Below are positions 10,691-23,520 of a stretch of 64,000 nt of DNA, piece after piece. This DNA comes from Blasia pusilla (taxonomy: Eukaryota > Marchantiophyta > Marchantiopsida > Blasiales). How positions within the stretch are numbered: position 1 is the first letter of the stretch; every line of letters starts with the position of its first letter. The DNA lies in assembly GCA_050084515.1 (NCBI GenBank), contig CM114274.1:11408001-11472000 (forward strand). The letters are read 5' to 3'. Under the pieces are notes generated by a model. It searched no databases and had not been told where the DNA came from. It saw only the letters and a program-made list of their open reading frames with translations. Made by a program: the position numbers and the translations under genes.

Positions 10691-11960
10691 CCCTAGTTGA
10701 TAGCCTCCTCCACGCATAGATTCCTACCTTAGAATATCACAATACTTAGTGATATCGAGCTTCTCCAACACCATGGGCATGACTCTCTAAAAGAGATCAA
10801 TCCGTTGAAAACGAACTCGCACCCATACATCTATGTCATCAAGGTCAAGTAACTTAACCATTTTTTGTCAAATAGATGAAAGTAAATCTGACTCTCTCTT
10901 AGAGAACATGAAATACAATGAAAATAATGCCAAGGATGTTTTCCGACTAAAGTGATAAGCATAGTAGCTATATGTCCCTTTTTGTACATCCCCAACCATG
11001 GAAATTATACATCCCAATTTCCTTAGTGTCCTTGTTGTAGCCCATACTTACAAAAACCTCTCTTCATTATCCACACTACTCTCTTTGCCAAACCAAACTA
11101 TTAGCCTCTAAATGATCTCGAGAAATCGTATGATGATCTATCAACTTCTAAATTTAATCACATAAGGCATGAAATTAAGTTACCCCTAAACTCAATATCT
11201 TGGTCTGTTAACACCTCCACCGGTATGCCAAAATGACTAAGAATCGATTTGGAAATGTATAAGTTGCCCCCTCACTTAACCTATCCACAAACACTCCCAA
11301 CTCAATCCACTTGGAGAAGTGCTCCACCAGGACCAACTCATTCCGACTATGATGTCCTGTCAATAATAAATTCCCTACAAAGTCTAAACTCCATCAATAC
11401 TTTAATCCCATGATGAATAAAGGAATTTGATGCAAGTGTGGTGTTAGAGCATTGAACGATGTCCCCATCCTATTACATCAATGTATTGGGCTAAAGAATT
11501 TTGAACATCGATCTGTATACCATGCCTCTAATACTAAATCTAAAGCAAGCTATACATACCCTTGACTCCTTTATGACCTAACTTCTTGTGAGTTTGTCTC
11601 ACGACTTGTACTAGTTGCAAAAGATGGGTACCATCCGTATTCATCCATCCTCCCAAACTCAAAGCACATACGCCCCCTTCCAACTAAACCTCCTTGCTTG
11701 CTGTAGGACTCAATCCCACTTGCTAGCATCCACTATACTTGCTAAGATACCAATGCATAAATACTCCAAGACTATCTTATCATCGTGGACATCTTGGATC
11801 CCTATCGACTACTCAATAGCATCCACATCTGAGGAGTCACCATCCAACTTCCTTCTTGGAGTAGATGCCTCTTCGTGACTTGACATAGCCAACAGACACA
11901 AATAGGCATATGTATGCTAATCCAAAACTATCTCTTTATCACTCTTACCATGCCACCGCG
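10690..11960 (-). pseudogene. Integrase zinc-binding and catalytic core relic (relic B)
   Basis: The plus-strand text aligns with the reverse complement of the copy D integrase at many points: the HHCC region around 11560-11730, the segment equivalent to VMVEHFS-WIELVAFP at about 11300-11350, and the post-core tail at about 10690-10980. It is riddled with stops. The segment before the zinc domain (equivalent to GARWHGESDEES) is recognisable at about 11800-11960. Confidence 0.75.
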
Positions 11961-11969
11961 CTCTAGTCA

Positions 11970-12610
11970 TGTTGCTTCGTCCACCATAATCATAGATGGT
12001 ATATGCGTGATCCAACACTCATTGTATCCAACATCATCGCTAATCCTATCCATGACCACACTTGATGCATATTTTCTATCACTTGGTCTGGAAATTCAAC
12101 TAACAATGGGATATTCTCCAAAATATAGGAGAACATCTCTACGTAGTGTGCAAGTGTCGATCAAAGAACTCCCAACCTCTCATACTTCTTTTTTTTCACT
12201 AATATCCACATATCATGCATGTTCTTTGTGGTTGGAGACTATCCATATTGGATGCAATTCCATACAATAGAAAATTGAAGTCATATATTTCAAACTCTAC
12301 CATGGACTATGACACTGAATTTACTTAAATATGCAAAACTTACTAATCAACATAAATATATGTGCCATGGCCTTGAGATGATAAGCAAAACATCACAAGT
12401 AGTGAGATATCCATTGAATGATGCCCTAATATGAAGTCTAGTTCAATATTGAAAGATTACCCTACTTAAAAGTATATATTGTTCAATATAAAGATTACCC
12501 TATAATATGGTAGTGAATGTAGTGTTAATCCTTCCAAAGAGATCAAACATCCTCATTCCCTCCTCTAAGTACTCCCACACAATGAGTGTGATGTCCAAGA
12601 ATCACAACGT
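11970..12610 (-). pseudogene. C5-cytosine methyltransferase relic (relic B)
   Basis: Motif I is readable at 12529-12556, where FDLFGRINT corresponds to LDLFGGIST of copy D, preceded by the conserved TPIVW-like segment. Motif VI reads YILENIP near 12105-12130, and motif VIII survives as LWWTK near 11971-12000. The span between motifs I and VI is collapsed, and the catalytic Pro-Cys motif cannot be read. The ENV-like and WW-T blocks show that the ancestor of this old copy already carried the methyltransferase. Confidence 0.8.
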
Positions 12611-12699
12611 AGCTCTACTACCTTAGGGTGGTGGAGAGTCTCTCTCAACACTAAATTCACAAGCAGTGTAAATATATTCAATTTGCACTTTGTAGGAGC

Positions 12700-12990
12700 T
12701 CTTCTATTAATACCCATAAATGAGCCTCTCCTTTGGAAGAATATCGAGCCATCATAATAATCCTCTCCTCAACATTATAGATCATATGTGGGTATGGCTC
12801 TCATTCAAGTTTGTGGGCGAAGGGAGGATACCACTAAATTTTTCCGGTATCTATATCTCTACTAGTTATACATCTATCACTCCACCACTAGATGATATCG
12901 GGAATAAGCTAATACCTCCATTGCTAAATTTCCATCTTGGACTATAGAAGGTTTTCTCCTATCAATAATATGGGATAGGCCTTATTGGGT
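12700..12990 (-). pseudogene. Protease-to-methyltransferase linker relic (relic B)
   Basis: The reverse complement follows copy D 45531-45720 base by base with gaps: the PMGF-like start, a WDYWE-like block, the SYRPGWQ-like block (here PS-VQDGN), then the region ahead of the ATG at 45661. It contains stops. A 75-residue plus-strand frame at 12720-12947 is its antisense. Confidence 0.65.
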
Positions 12991-13807
12991 TCATCAAGAT
13001 GCCCGTGCACCTAACCATTTTGATGAAAGTGGGCAAGTCTCAAGAAGGGTAAAAGAAATACTATCCCAACTCATTATAAGAAAATTTACATTCCTGCAAG
13101 ATATAGCCAGCCAGCTAAACTACTTACACTATAATGCTTTCCATATTTTCTAATATCCCTTGGAGATTACCACTATTCTGTAGAGGAAAAACTACAGTTG
13201 TAGTGGTTAGAATAGACGGATTTGCAAATAGATGAGTAATATATGCTTGCTCCTAATGCCATGCAACCATCTCCCTCTTCAACTCACTCAAGCCTGAACT
13301 AGGAACTAAATCTTTGTTCCCATGTCCATCATCCTTAAAGACCTTGACAAAATATGCAAAGAAATCTCCCATCAATTTTACAAGTTTTACTCTCAAGAAT
13401 TTGCACTAAAACACCACCCCTCCCACTCCTTTAGAAAAAAAATACTTCCTTGTAATCATCCCTTCTAGTTCTTGAATACATTCCAAAAAATTAATGAAAT
13501 TCTCACTCATTGGCTCCAAGTTGTACAATTAGACTTACAAATTCTATTTGATTGATGTGAAGGGCTTATCTTCTATGGATGAATCCATTGTTCCCAAAAT
13601 TGATGGGGGTTTTCATATTTATCATAAATTTCTTGGGTATATACAATGTCTCCACTATGGAAGTCTAGTGGAAATCTAAAGCCATCCATCAAGAAATCTA
13701 TTCAAGACAAATTTTTTGATAACACTTTGATCAACCCTTCCTCATTTCCCCCCATCCTCCTCCTCTTATTTAGACTTTTCTATCCATTGATTTGGTGCTT
13801 CAAAAAT

Positions 13808-14107
13808 TTAATCTTCCTCGCCCATGCGCCAATGAAGGATGTTTTTGACAAGGACTAGCACCTTGTGTTTGAGGGAAGAAGGAAAGCTAAAGGGGGGATC
13901 ATCATGAGCAAGTGCCCATACGCCGATAAAGGGAGTGGCACCGAATCTGCTAGAGAACCCAAATTTTTCCCCCACAATTTGGTCAATGTTGAACCTTGGA
14001 TGGATTATAATCTCTTGCCCCAATTTTGATTTTTGGGCCATCAACATAAAATTTCTTGTGGGTGGATTTAATTTATCAATTCCACAAGCTCCACCATCGA
14101 GAAGCAC
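13808..14107 (-). pseudogene. Possible DDE-type (PIF/Harbinger-like) transposase fragment
   Basis: A 99-residue frame contains RFGATPFIGVWAL followed about 20 residues later by SLKHKVLVLVKNILHWRMGEED. The spacing and pattern (FG-(S/T)-x-x-x-x-x-W ... KH-L-W-L-F-K-Y-x-x-E-D) recall the N-terminal region of DDE_Tnp_4-like proteins. I see no DDE catalytic residues downstream, where the frame stops. This is a weak resemblance; it may be an unrelated frame. Confidence 0.3.
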
Positions 14108-14301
14108 CCACTATCGACATAGGAATGGTGGAGATAAAGATACCCTATAGAAGGAGTTAATGTGGTTGACATGGAAAATATTCTGTAGCCTCAAAATCCT
14201 CAAGCAAGGAACCAAGATGAACCACTTGATGATGAAATCCATCGATTCCTTGAAGAAGATATTTCTCTTTCTCCTACCAAACAAGGACTAGCGCAAGATG
14301 C

Positions 14302-15241
14302 CACGGTTGCACGGAAACAAACATGTCATTCCACGGTATGGAAATGTTCGTTCAAATCCAAAATTTTCCATAGACATTTCCAATGGGTCCCTTCGCTCAA
14401 GTTTCTTGGTGGCCCACGCAAGTTTGGGATGCGAGAACAGGTGCACGATCAAATCACGGGAGGCAGAAAAAAATCAGCCCGCATCGGCCCGCCCTAAGTC
14501 CACATTGGTCCATACATGGCCCACAATGTAGGGATTGCCATGGGCCTAGCATGCACACATGGGCCGCAACCAGGCTTGCATGTGCAAGGCCTGCCAAGGT
14601 TGCACACGGACAAAGTCTATCTTCATGGACATGTCCATGCCCGCAGACTCATGTCCATCCTATGGATACACATATGTGTGCGGGCCTAGGTATTCTCGGC
14701 CCACACCAAAGCCTGCCCGGAGCCCTCCCTCAAGGCTGGAGCCCATTGGGTAGACCTATGCGGGCCCTAAGTCCGTCCAATGGAGGCCAAGCTTGCCCTA
14801 CGGGCCATGCAACGGTGCAGGTTTTGTCAGCCCGGATCTACGCGACAGGCTCTGGGCGGGCTCGAGTTTGGGTCAGCCATGTCCGTGGACTTGTCCAGAA
14901 TTTTCCAAACATGTCTATCCCATGGACACAGAGACTTGTCCATTTCCGTGCAACCTTCGGGCTACATCCAGACAAGGCCGGTTAGAGTCCGCTTTGTTGG
15001 CCTGGTCCCGAGCCCTATGCATACGTGCCACGGGAGAATGCGAGCTTGGGACGGGCCGACGAAAGCTACAAAATGGGCAACAGGTGTGGGTGGCCGATCT
15101 TGGTCTATATTGTGGACAAGGATGGCTCAGGCGGGCCGTGGATACTCAGGCCCACACGAACTTATCCATCCTAGGGGATGGACATAATTCGAGGGACATG
15201 GACATGTCCCCAAACAAGGAATTTGTCCATGTGCAACCTTG
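14302..15241. mobile_element. Non-autonomous hAT-like DNA transposon, 940 bp, with 8-bp target duplication
   Basis: The left end reads CACGGTTGCACGG and the right end reads, in reverse complement, CAAGGTTGCACATGG: imperfect terminal inverted repeats with the CA-GG start usual for hAT elements. The flanking octamers are caagatgc (14294-14301) and caagacgc (15242-15249), an 8-bp target duplication with one mismatch. The interior is GC-rich, full of cgggcc/gggccc words and repeats of atggacatgtcc, resembling hAT subterminal repeats. Frames of 135-200 residues inside it arise from GC-richness and carry no transposase motif. Confidence 0.75.
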
Positions 15242-15939
15242 CAAGACGCTACTGAAGCTGAATCAAATGGAGAGGTAGAGGGTAAGGTTTGTTTCAATAG
15301 GTTATTTGGGATTTTTCTCAATAATATGGTTCTTTTATTGATATTAGAAACATGAGGACGCCATGGGAAAAAGTTGCAAGATTACATATTGCATTCTTAT
15401 AGCTAAGGATGTTTGAGCGACTTGTTTTTGCACAATAGGATGACGACCAATATAAGATAAAAATACCATTTTATTGAAGCCCAAGAAGTAAATTTTATTT
15501 CTTACGCACATTTTTAATCACATGACATTGTCTTTTAGATTTATTTCATTGATAAATCTTCCTTATAAGTGTTTTCCTCTAATTTTCTTGTATGCTACTC
15601 TAGGAAATAAAAATTTATCGTTTGAGATCTTTTGTGAGCTCAATCTACTTGATTTGGAGGCACAAGTGTAAAGTAGGAAATAATTGAATGGATTTCTTAC
15701 ATACATTAAAGCCTTCATAAAATTTGATGAAAAAAGAAAAAATGTCAGCAATTAGAAATTCTAGTAAGGGTGAATGTATTTATCCAAAAATTAAATTAAA
15801 ATGGTTATGTGAGCTCCTAGGTATTTTGAGGAAGGTTACACACAAACAGAATTTTCGGTCTATAGGACAATCATGTCAATATGTTTCTCTCCGGGGTTTA
15901 TTGGTACACCAATTTTCTACGCTAGCTTGGATTTAGTAA

Positions 15940-16692
15940 CAGGTGCATGAAAGATCGAATGGGTGTGTGGGCCTTGGATCCTTGCTTGGACCCCATTCTC
16001 TACGAGCCTACTACGGGCCCTGTGCAGGCTTACGAAGGGCGGATATGGATAAGGTTGACTCCATATGGGAGCATGCGTGCTCGATACAGGCTAGAGAATG
16101 GGTGGCAAGAATGAGTGATAGGTTGTTGGACAGGGTGTGGGCTAGTTCAGCCTTGGTTTACGTTGTAGGCAAGGTTGCACACTAAACTAACATGTCCATG
16201 TCCACGCACTTATGTTCATCCTAGGGACCTACATGTCCGTGTGGGCCCAGGTATCTGCGGCCCGCCCTTGAGCCTATTGTGTAGCGCGGGCTGGCCAAGC
16301 TTGCACTCATTTTGTCGCCTGTGCGTAGCCTCTAGCAGCTCATGAAAGATGTCCGCCCCTGAGCCCACACCAACCCGAGTTGCGGGTTGGGTTCCAATTG
16401 GGCAAGCTCCTGTGTGGGCCCTAAGAGCCTGAGCCCAGCCCACCCTCTAGGCCAATCTGCAAGCCCATTAGGGGCTGGAGCACGCTGCACGCGGGCCACC
16501 AAACGGGTGAAGGGTCGGTCAACACGGATCTACACGATGGGCTCAAGGGCAAACTCAGATACTTAATCGGGCAGCATGTCTATTTTCACGCAACCTTGGT
16601 TGCGTTCTTTGGGAACCAGGCCAGCACGGACAAGTCCATCCCTAAGATAGATATATGTCCACGGACATGGATTTTATATGTTTGCAACCTTG
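15940..16692. mobile_element. Second member of the hAT-like GC-rich family
   Basis: It shares the words of the 14302-15241 element (caaggttgcacac at about 16171, catgtccatgtcc, cgtgtgggcc, gcggcccgcc). It ends at 16692 with the same terminal sequence in reverse complement (CAAGGTTGCA). The left boundary is unclear, and I found no matching 8-bp flank, so it may be truncated or composite. No transposase is encoded. Confidence 0.6.
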
Positions 16693-16699
16693 ATTTTGA

Positions 16700-19600
16700 T
16701 ATAGGCATATGTCACTGATTAGCATCTAAAATTTTTTTATTTCAATAGAAGTTGCATAGAGAGGATATACATAGCTAATTCAGCCAAGACCCATGCAAGT
16801 ATATACATATCAAAGAACAACAAGGGTTCATATATTTGTCCTTGAGGGAGGATCACACCATCATAGAGAGTATAAGAGACATGAGAATGGATGACGAGTG
16901 CCACCACTTGATAGATCTTAAGTTAAGTCTTAAAAAATTTCCCGGAAAATAGATGCAAAAATTCAACTAAACTTATAGTTAAGAATTATATATCAAATGA
17001 AATAGGATAGAAATTTTCCAAGATGTTTGGGATCTTTATCCAAACTATTCTTTGGTTAATAGAAATCTTCCCTTAATCCAATCTTAATTAAATAACCAAT
17101 ACTTTAATTGCTTGCACCCTAACTTGTAGCTAAAGATCTAGTTTATAAAGTTTTATCTCATAAAAATAGTCTAGCCATATTGGAATATTTTGAAAATCTC
17201 TTGGAATTTCCTTTCGTCTATTAAAAATGAGCCAAAATGGTTGGAGAAAAACTTCTCAATTTAAATAACTCCTCCCCCTCCCCAAAATAGATCACTTCAG
17301 AAAAATATAGGTCAAAGGAGCTTCCTTTGGGAATGATGAAGGAGACCTTAGTGATACCATGGGTAGCCACCATGAATCCATATGATATTTATAAGGTTGC
17401 ATACACATTTCCATTTTCATGTTACTCAAAAGGGAAAGATCATCACAATTAATTTTACTTCATCTATGATCCAAGTAAGAAAAAATTTCTTCCTACATGG
17501 AAATAATTTATAAATCCACTTTTATTTACCAGAGATGTACAATGGGATGAAGATGGTTCCAATTGTACATGTGCAAATAGAGAATATTGCATATGTCTCA
17601 GAAGAATCTTTAATTTTTTTTGCATATATAAATAAACTCGAAAAAAGTTTGTCATCCAATGCAAGGAAAATTATGCTCCCTTGGGGATATTCCAAAACAT
17701 TGTGAACTTCCAGAGATTTTGGATACTTGCAAAAAAAAATGCTTCATGGTTTAAAATATCCTAGGTTTGTGTGAGATTGATATGGAACCGGGTTATGCTT
17801 TAGTTCATGATCAATTTCCTAGTTTGAAAGGTTTTTATTTTTCAATATTTTTCGGTTACATATACTACAAAGCCGAATACTTAGAATAAAAATCCTATCA
17901 TTTCTTTTTCATATCACTTCAATAAATAAAACCACAAAAATTTGTGAGCAAATATGTGGGTTTGAAATTTTAATTTAAGTTATATTGGAAATTATTGCAG
18001 TTCTAGTTGTAGTCATGGATAAAAATCTACAAAAGTAACAATGGGCAAAATCAAGCAATCATATAAAATTCAAATTTAGATAAGGTTTAGTAGAACTGAG
18101 GAGCACGAAAATTGGAAAACCATTCCATTTAGGTGAATGATGTTCATACAAGAATCAAGAGTAATTTGGAATATTTACTTCATATCATCCCCAAAAGAAA
18201 TTGGCATCATCATATTTTAGACTTATTCTATTAAGTATTTAATATTTAATCATATTTTTATTATTTTATTATTATAAAATGGATATTTTGCAAGTTTTAG
18301 TGAATGCAAATATCGATCTTGAATATTCCCTAGGAGTGAATATATATATATATATATATTTCTTTCTTTATTTCTTTCTTTTTTTATTTATATAATTTTA
18401 TATCTAGAATATTTCAATTAAATTATTCACATATCTAATTATGTTGCTACAGCATCTTTGCAAACACCCTCTCTATTAAAGTAGATATTCAAAGTAAAGA
18501 GAATTTAAGTACTTAAGGAGTGACTCACAAAAGCATGTCATAGATCATAAAATGAAAAGAATTATAGCATACCATTATTATAGAAGTAGCACCTTGCATA
18601 CTTCCTTAGCCTTGATCAAAGTGATATGTGATCATATCATTAGAGGAAACTTAATCCATGCATAGTTCTCTTAAATTTGTGTCGAACTTTTTCTTTGGAG
18701 GTAAGTTGATTAGGACGGAGTTGTTTGGGCTTTAAGGACATTCGTAACAAGGTTAAACATTATACTTTCAATAATATTTTTTTGAGAAAAATTATGGAAT
18801 ATTCCTGGTTTAGATTATAGTGTAATAAAAACTTAAGTTATGTGAATGATGGAATGACCCAAAAGCAATTGAGATAAAATCAAGAATTTCTAGAAGAAAG
18901 TCATGGATTGTTCAAGTTATATCAAACTTAGATTCCTATAACCTTATTTCCTTAAAAAAAGATAGATAATTTCCTTTTTCTCTAAGAAAAGAGGACTTTG
19001 CTCGCATTAACATTGCCAAAAAACATTCTTGGGGAGAAGAAATCTTTCTTTTGAGCTTATAGAGATCCTTTCCTAATATAAGTTGGGATAGCTTCTTACT
19101 TTCCCCTCCATATATCTCTTGGGTTAACTAGTTTAAGTTGCAATTTAAGCTCCAATTTCGCAGAAACTCGTTCTAGATTTCAACGTATCATGTCCAATGC
19201 CCATGTTCGTTAGTTTATACTACCATGTTTTTGTTTCATGTCATGGGCATAAATATCAAGCTCATGCTATTGTCATCTACGTCCGACTTCCTATGATACA
19301 CTCTCCTCTCTAATACAAAAGACACGAAGTTTTGCAAGAGTGGGAGTAAGCTCATAGAGTCATAGATATGCATGTATGGAGGCGCCAGGTGCAATCCATA
19401 ATATTTTATTCGATTTTTCCGGTTATATTTACTACAAAAGATGCATGTGTGTGTGGTTAACTTTATTAGGAAGGCAGATAGTACTCCATTTTCACGATGA
19501 TACACACTACAAAAAATATTTTCTTTTGAAAAATTCTCCTAATCCTTTTATAGAAAAGAAACACCGCGTCATGTACCGCAAAATTTCACTTAAAAAATGT

Positions 19601-19830
19601 TTTCCCTGTTAAATAACCTCCACGTTCAATTTTAAAATACAGGAAATTACTAAATGTTCCATTAAGATATAAACATATGTAATTTCATGAAGCGTATTCT
19701 TTAGCATTCATTTCCATAAGAATAATATGACATCTTGCATTTATTTTTTAATACTTAAATGAAATTTGCTGACATGATAATCTCCATTCCTCAGATTATT
19801 AAGAATATTAAAACTCGTTTAATATTATGT
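16700..19830. other. No gene seen; AT-rich intergenic sequence
   Basis: All frames are short and lack recognisable motifs. Apart from the microsatellite at 18339 there is no tandem or inverted structure that I could see. Confidence 0.5.
18339..18390. repeat. (TA)n microsatellite with adjoining pyrimidine tract
   Basis: An uninterrupted run of about eleven TA units is followed by tttctttctttatttctttc. This is ordinary low-complexity sequence. Confidence 0.95.
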
Positions 19831-22090
19831 GTTTGGAATCCGTCAAGCACATGGGAATTCAGGAATCTTGCCGAAGTTCGGAGAGAGAGGGGCTTCACAT
19901 GGAAAAAGCTAAGAACTCTTCGATGTGGGTGTTATTAATTTGTTACATCCCCTCTCTTTCAAATCTTCATGTAAATGGAGAAAGATATTACGAACTATCC
20001 TATTCTATGGAGATACTAGAAGTTTGTCTCATCCCCCGTGCCCACCCATTCAGATCTTCGTTACCGTGTAATCTAAACGCCTGTGAAACTGAGAGTACAG
20101 GTTTCGATCAGTGCGTGGCGACCGATTCAAATTCTCGTTACGTGTGATGGGGAGGGCATGTGAGAGTGAGAAAAGAGTTTTCTTTTTTATTCGTGCGTGG
20201 CGAGAAATAGTCTTGAGATCCGAAAGTTCCCGACATGCATGTGGCTGTCCGGGACATATGGGCCGTGAGCTGAGATCTCGAGATCCGATACTCCTCGATC
20301 GTATTCAACCGAGTGCATGCATGTTTTGGAAGAATCGTCTTGCCGCTCTGCACGTACTCGAGCACATGGCATGCGCTCTAGATCTCCTCATCGAGATCTG
20401 TCTACTTGAAATTCAAGGATCCTCATATGTGAACCCGTAAGATGAACAGACCCTACTAGCTTCCACGTCCTGAAATCTTCCGTCCGTGGCTACAAGGTAC
20501 CTAGTAAAAAACTACCGGAAGCGTTACTAGGTGCTGAGATTGGACGTCAAAGAATCCGGAGACATGGCCAGCAGTCACCAACAAAGACATTGAGCAGTCC
20601 GGGACAGCTAGCTACTAGCATGGGAGCAAGCAAGAAAATCCTCATTTGAAATAAACTAATTCGAACAGGTACGGATCTGGATAAATGTGCCATCAAGAAC
20701 TCACATCTTACGAAGTTGTTAGGGAGGAGTTCATACCACAAAGTGTTTCCCTAAGCTCGAAGATCTGCATGCGAGGCTTGATCGCCAGATGTACGAGTGC
20801 AGTGCTCGAAACGAGCGGCTTTTCTGAAAGGCTTGGCGTGGATGTCTCTGACTTCCAGATGTGAAGATTACAGAGGAACGTTCAGTTTTGAAGCAGAAGA
20901 GAAGAATCAGGGCTGTCTTGGATCGATCCACCTATCCTCATGGTCGGTCGGTCGGTCGGTCGATCGATCGATCGACTGGTCATGGGATAGCAAGGTAAGT
21001 CGGATCAAGAGATCCACAGCTCACGGTCTCGAAGTTTTGGTACAAGAAAACTCATATGTTGCTCAGCCATATTTCGCCTTGCACTCGCTGGATCGGAGGA
21101 CGCTCACTGAGGTCTAGATGAGACCAAAAAATGATCGGACGACGAAACGTGGGGTTTTTCGTGTGCTAGGTAGCCCCAAGTGCCCCACCAGAGGATAGGA
21201 TGATGCTGCTAGATTTCATATGATTTCAGTCTCCATGTTCACATGCTGATGGCACTCTTCGGATATATCAGCGCCACTGTTCTAGCCTCTATATCGAACC
21301 AAGAAGCTTAGGGTAGTATCGATCTGTGATCTGGCGACCAGGGGCCTCGTGTAAGCTCCCAGTGGACGTGAGCTCGTGTACCAGCGAGAAATCTCCTCTC
21401 TCGTCGTACCGAGCTATGACCGAAAGATGTTCTAGAACTGGACGATAATTGTCACGCATTATTCGTTTCCTTCTTCGAATTCTTCGCTATCAAGCGTCCC
21501 GTGGCAGGAATCCCTCCACGACATGCATTAACGAAACAAATCCCCCAATATCTACAATTCACTCTTAATCTCCACATCCAAAAGTCGCATATTGCCAAGC
21601 TATCTGCCCATCGACTGAATTCGAAGGCCACACTAGAAAACTATTGAATTCCACACTAGAAAACTAAACTATTGACTTGAATATAAAATTTGAATTTATG
21701 TGTAGCATTAATAAGGCCTTACTAGTTTCGAAATTAGGCGCGGATCCGAAGTCGAATCCTCGGCAAACCCTAAGAAAAATCGGGGAACCCATCGGGAAAA
21801 AGGATTCTAGAATGCAACAACCAGGGTAAGCCATACCTGCAAGGTAGATTCATTCGGAGGAGAGACATTTTAGGTGTGTAATACAAAATAATGAGAGAAA
21901 TAGCAAAATATTTGAATCTTGTATATTAATTATTATTTTTAAATGAAAATGAAAATATTTTTACGAATTATTCGTCATTGAATTAATTTATATTATAAAA
22001 GGTGATCGTAAGTGTAGAATTAAAAAATAGCGGAAATTTTTTTAATAGAAAAAAATAGAATTTTATCCTTCAATTCATATTTATGGAAAA
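19830..22090. other. Balanced-composition unique sequence, no gene recognised
   Basis: From about 19830 to 21500 the GC content rises to gene-like levels and frames of 106 residues (19827-20147, 20797-21117) and 109 residues (20111-20440) appear, but none shows a known domain and they overlap each other on both strands. It could be flank or UTR of a gene, or an old unique insertion. 21500-22090 is AT-rich, with a short direct repeat (cacactagaaaact) at about 21632-21665. Confidence 0.4.
20942..20973. repeat. (GGTC)5(GATC)3 tetranucleotide microsatellite
   Basis: Five GGTC units are followed without a break by three GATC units, so the unit type switches by one base within a single array. Confidence 0.95.
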
Positions 22091-22094
22091 AAAT

Positions 22095-22445
22095 GAATTT
22101 TAATAGCCCGTCTTGGGGGCTTGCATTGGCTGCAAAATGGGTGCAAGCTTGGCCAGTTCAGGTCTATAGACTCTACTACACGACGGGTTTAGGCATGGGC
22201 TCGGCAGCGGGTACTCAAGCCCGCGTAGACATGTTTGCGGTAGCAGGGTTGTACACGGACAAAGTACGTGTCCGCGGACATGTCCGAGCGGGCCAAAGTA
22301 CCCGCGGCCCGCACCCAAGCTCGCCTGGAGCTTGTCGCATGGACCCAGGCTGACGGAGCCCGCACGTGTTGTGTGGCCCGCCAAGGGCCATAGCAGGCCC
22401 GTATAGGGCCTAGGCAAAGGCTGCCTTGAGCCCTCCCACAAACTC
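22095..22445. mobile_element. Fragment of the hAT-like GC-rich family
   Basis: The block contains cagggttgtacacggacaaa at about 22245, close to the family end sequence, then cggacatgtcc, gcggcccgca and the gctgcaaaatggg segment also found near 15070 in the first element. It sits abruptly in AT-rich DNA. No inverted end or target duplication is visible, so it is probably truncated. Confidence 0.55.
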
Positions 22446-23230
22446 CTATGCAGAATTTAACATTATAACATTGACAACCACCACCTCAATCTTCCACGTC
22501 ACATAAAGATCAACTCGAATAAGGGAATCTTGCATGGTGTGATGTCCTTCTCTCTACACATGGAGGCCGATATCGTAGGAATATAACATGATATCGTGCA
22601 CAACATCCTAACTTGCAATCCTCTCACCCCCAAGTGAACAGTGTGTCAAATGTACACCAAGAGAATCCAAACTCTAGCAACTATCACAATATGTCGAACC
22701 AACGACCAATGGTTGAGGGAGGCCCAATTGAAACCACTAGTTGTGGTGGAGATAAGTGGTGTGATATTGAAAGGTGAGATGAGGAGATGAGCATCCACCC
22801 ATAAGTTTCCTCCTTCTCACAGTAAGAGTCATTCTTCCCTCTAACGGAAGGAGGGGAGCTCAGGTTTCGTTTAGGGATAACATTATGCTAGGCTTCACGA
22901 CAATGCACAATTGAGGCATGGTAATAGGCATTTTAGGATTAAGGCATGTTAGGATTCATGCGGTAGGCGGCGCAGTTGGGCAAATGTATGCAATCGGGGT
23001 TGGAGAATGGTTACTAGGTTTAATGCACAACTGCGACTACAATGGAAGTCCAGTGGTTCCGAAGTCAGATTGCAAGAGTAGGTAGCAAGTTCGCGAGTCA
23101 GCAAGACTTTCGATTTTTTGAAGTGGATGCAATATTTCAAGCGGTTAATACCGATATCAATCAGATCCAGAAAGGGGCCATGAATCGATCTAGATCTAGC
23201 TAGCATAATCGTGTTTCCCATATTTTTTGG
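22445..23230. other. No gene seen
   Basis: Balanced composition with only short frames. It ends where copy C breaks off inside its PHD finger. Confidence 0.5.
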
Positions 23231-23269
23231 GTGTAGCTTAGGGATGATCCACAAGACTGATGTATTTTG

Positions 23270-23520
23270 TGTTGTGATACACAACACAACATACACCGCA
23301 AGCCGGAAGAAACTACTGCTAAGCTCACATCAACTGTACCGTCAATGTTTGGAAGATGACATAGCGCACAGTTAAGCACATGGTCCTTCCAAACCATACC
23401 ATCGCGTCCCTCCAGTAAGAGAACATCAGATGGCAAAACCTCACGCACTCTCAAGATGGTGCGCCCTGCAGTCACATCCAAGGTCGTGGGTGCCGTCTGC
23501 TGCAAGTAGACATAGTCTCC
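23270..23520 (-). pseudogene. Integrase C-terminal domain with truncated PHD finger (copy C)
   Basis: The frame at 23505-23200 opens with QTAPTTLDVTAGRTILRVRE, continues LLLEGRDGMVWKDHV-NC, CHLPNIDGTVD and reaches GLRCMLC, the first two zinc ligands. It then leaves the homology for unrelated sequence. It is closely similar to copy D 49963-50189. Confidence 0.85.

Larger units (their letters stand above)
9095..13300 (-). mobile_element. Relic B: Ty3/gypsy of the methyltransferase-PHD family, RT and RNase H deleted, split by an insertion
   Basis: On the minus strand, from high to low coordinates, it reads: post-protease linker (about 12990-12700), methyltransferase (about 12610-11970), the pre-integrase segment, integrase zinc domain and core (about 11900-10690), an inserted foreign block (about 10690-9490), the integrase C-terminal domain (9456-9244) and a PHD finger (about 9230-9100). 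Reverse transcriptase and RNase H are missing: methyltransferase motif VIII runs into the segment that follows RNase H in copy D, near 11960-11975. All frames are broken and the copy is strongly AT-shifted. The upper edge is uncertain; similarity fades between 13000 and 13300. Confidence 0.85.

Noticed and set aside
14383-14985. 200-residue open frame in the hAT-like element
   Set aside because: Several long frames overlap in this GC-rich block on both strands; there is no transposase motif, and the composition explains the lack of stops.
21745-21765. tRNA-like T-loop (gtcgaatcc)
   Set aside because: No acceptor, D or anticodon stems could be formed around it; no tRNA gene was seen elsewhere.
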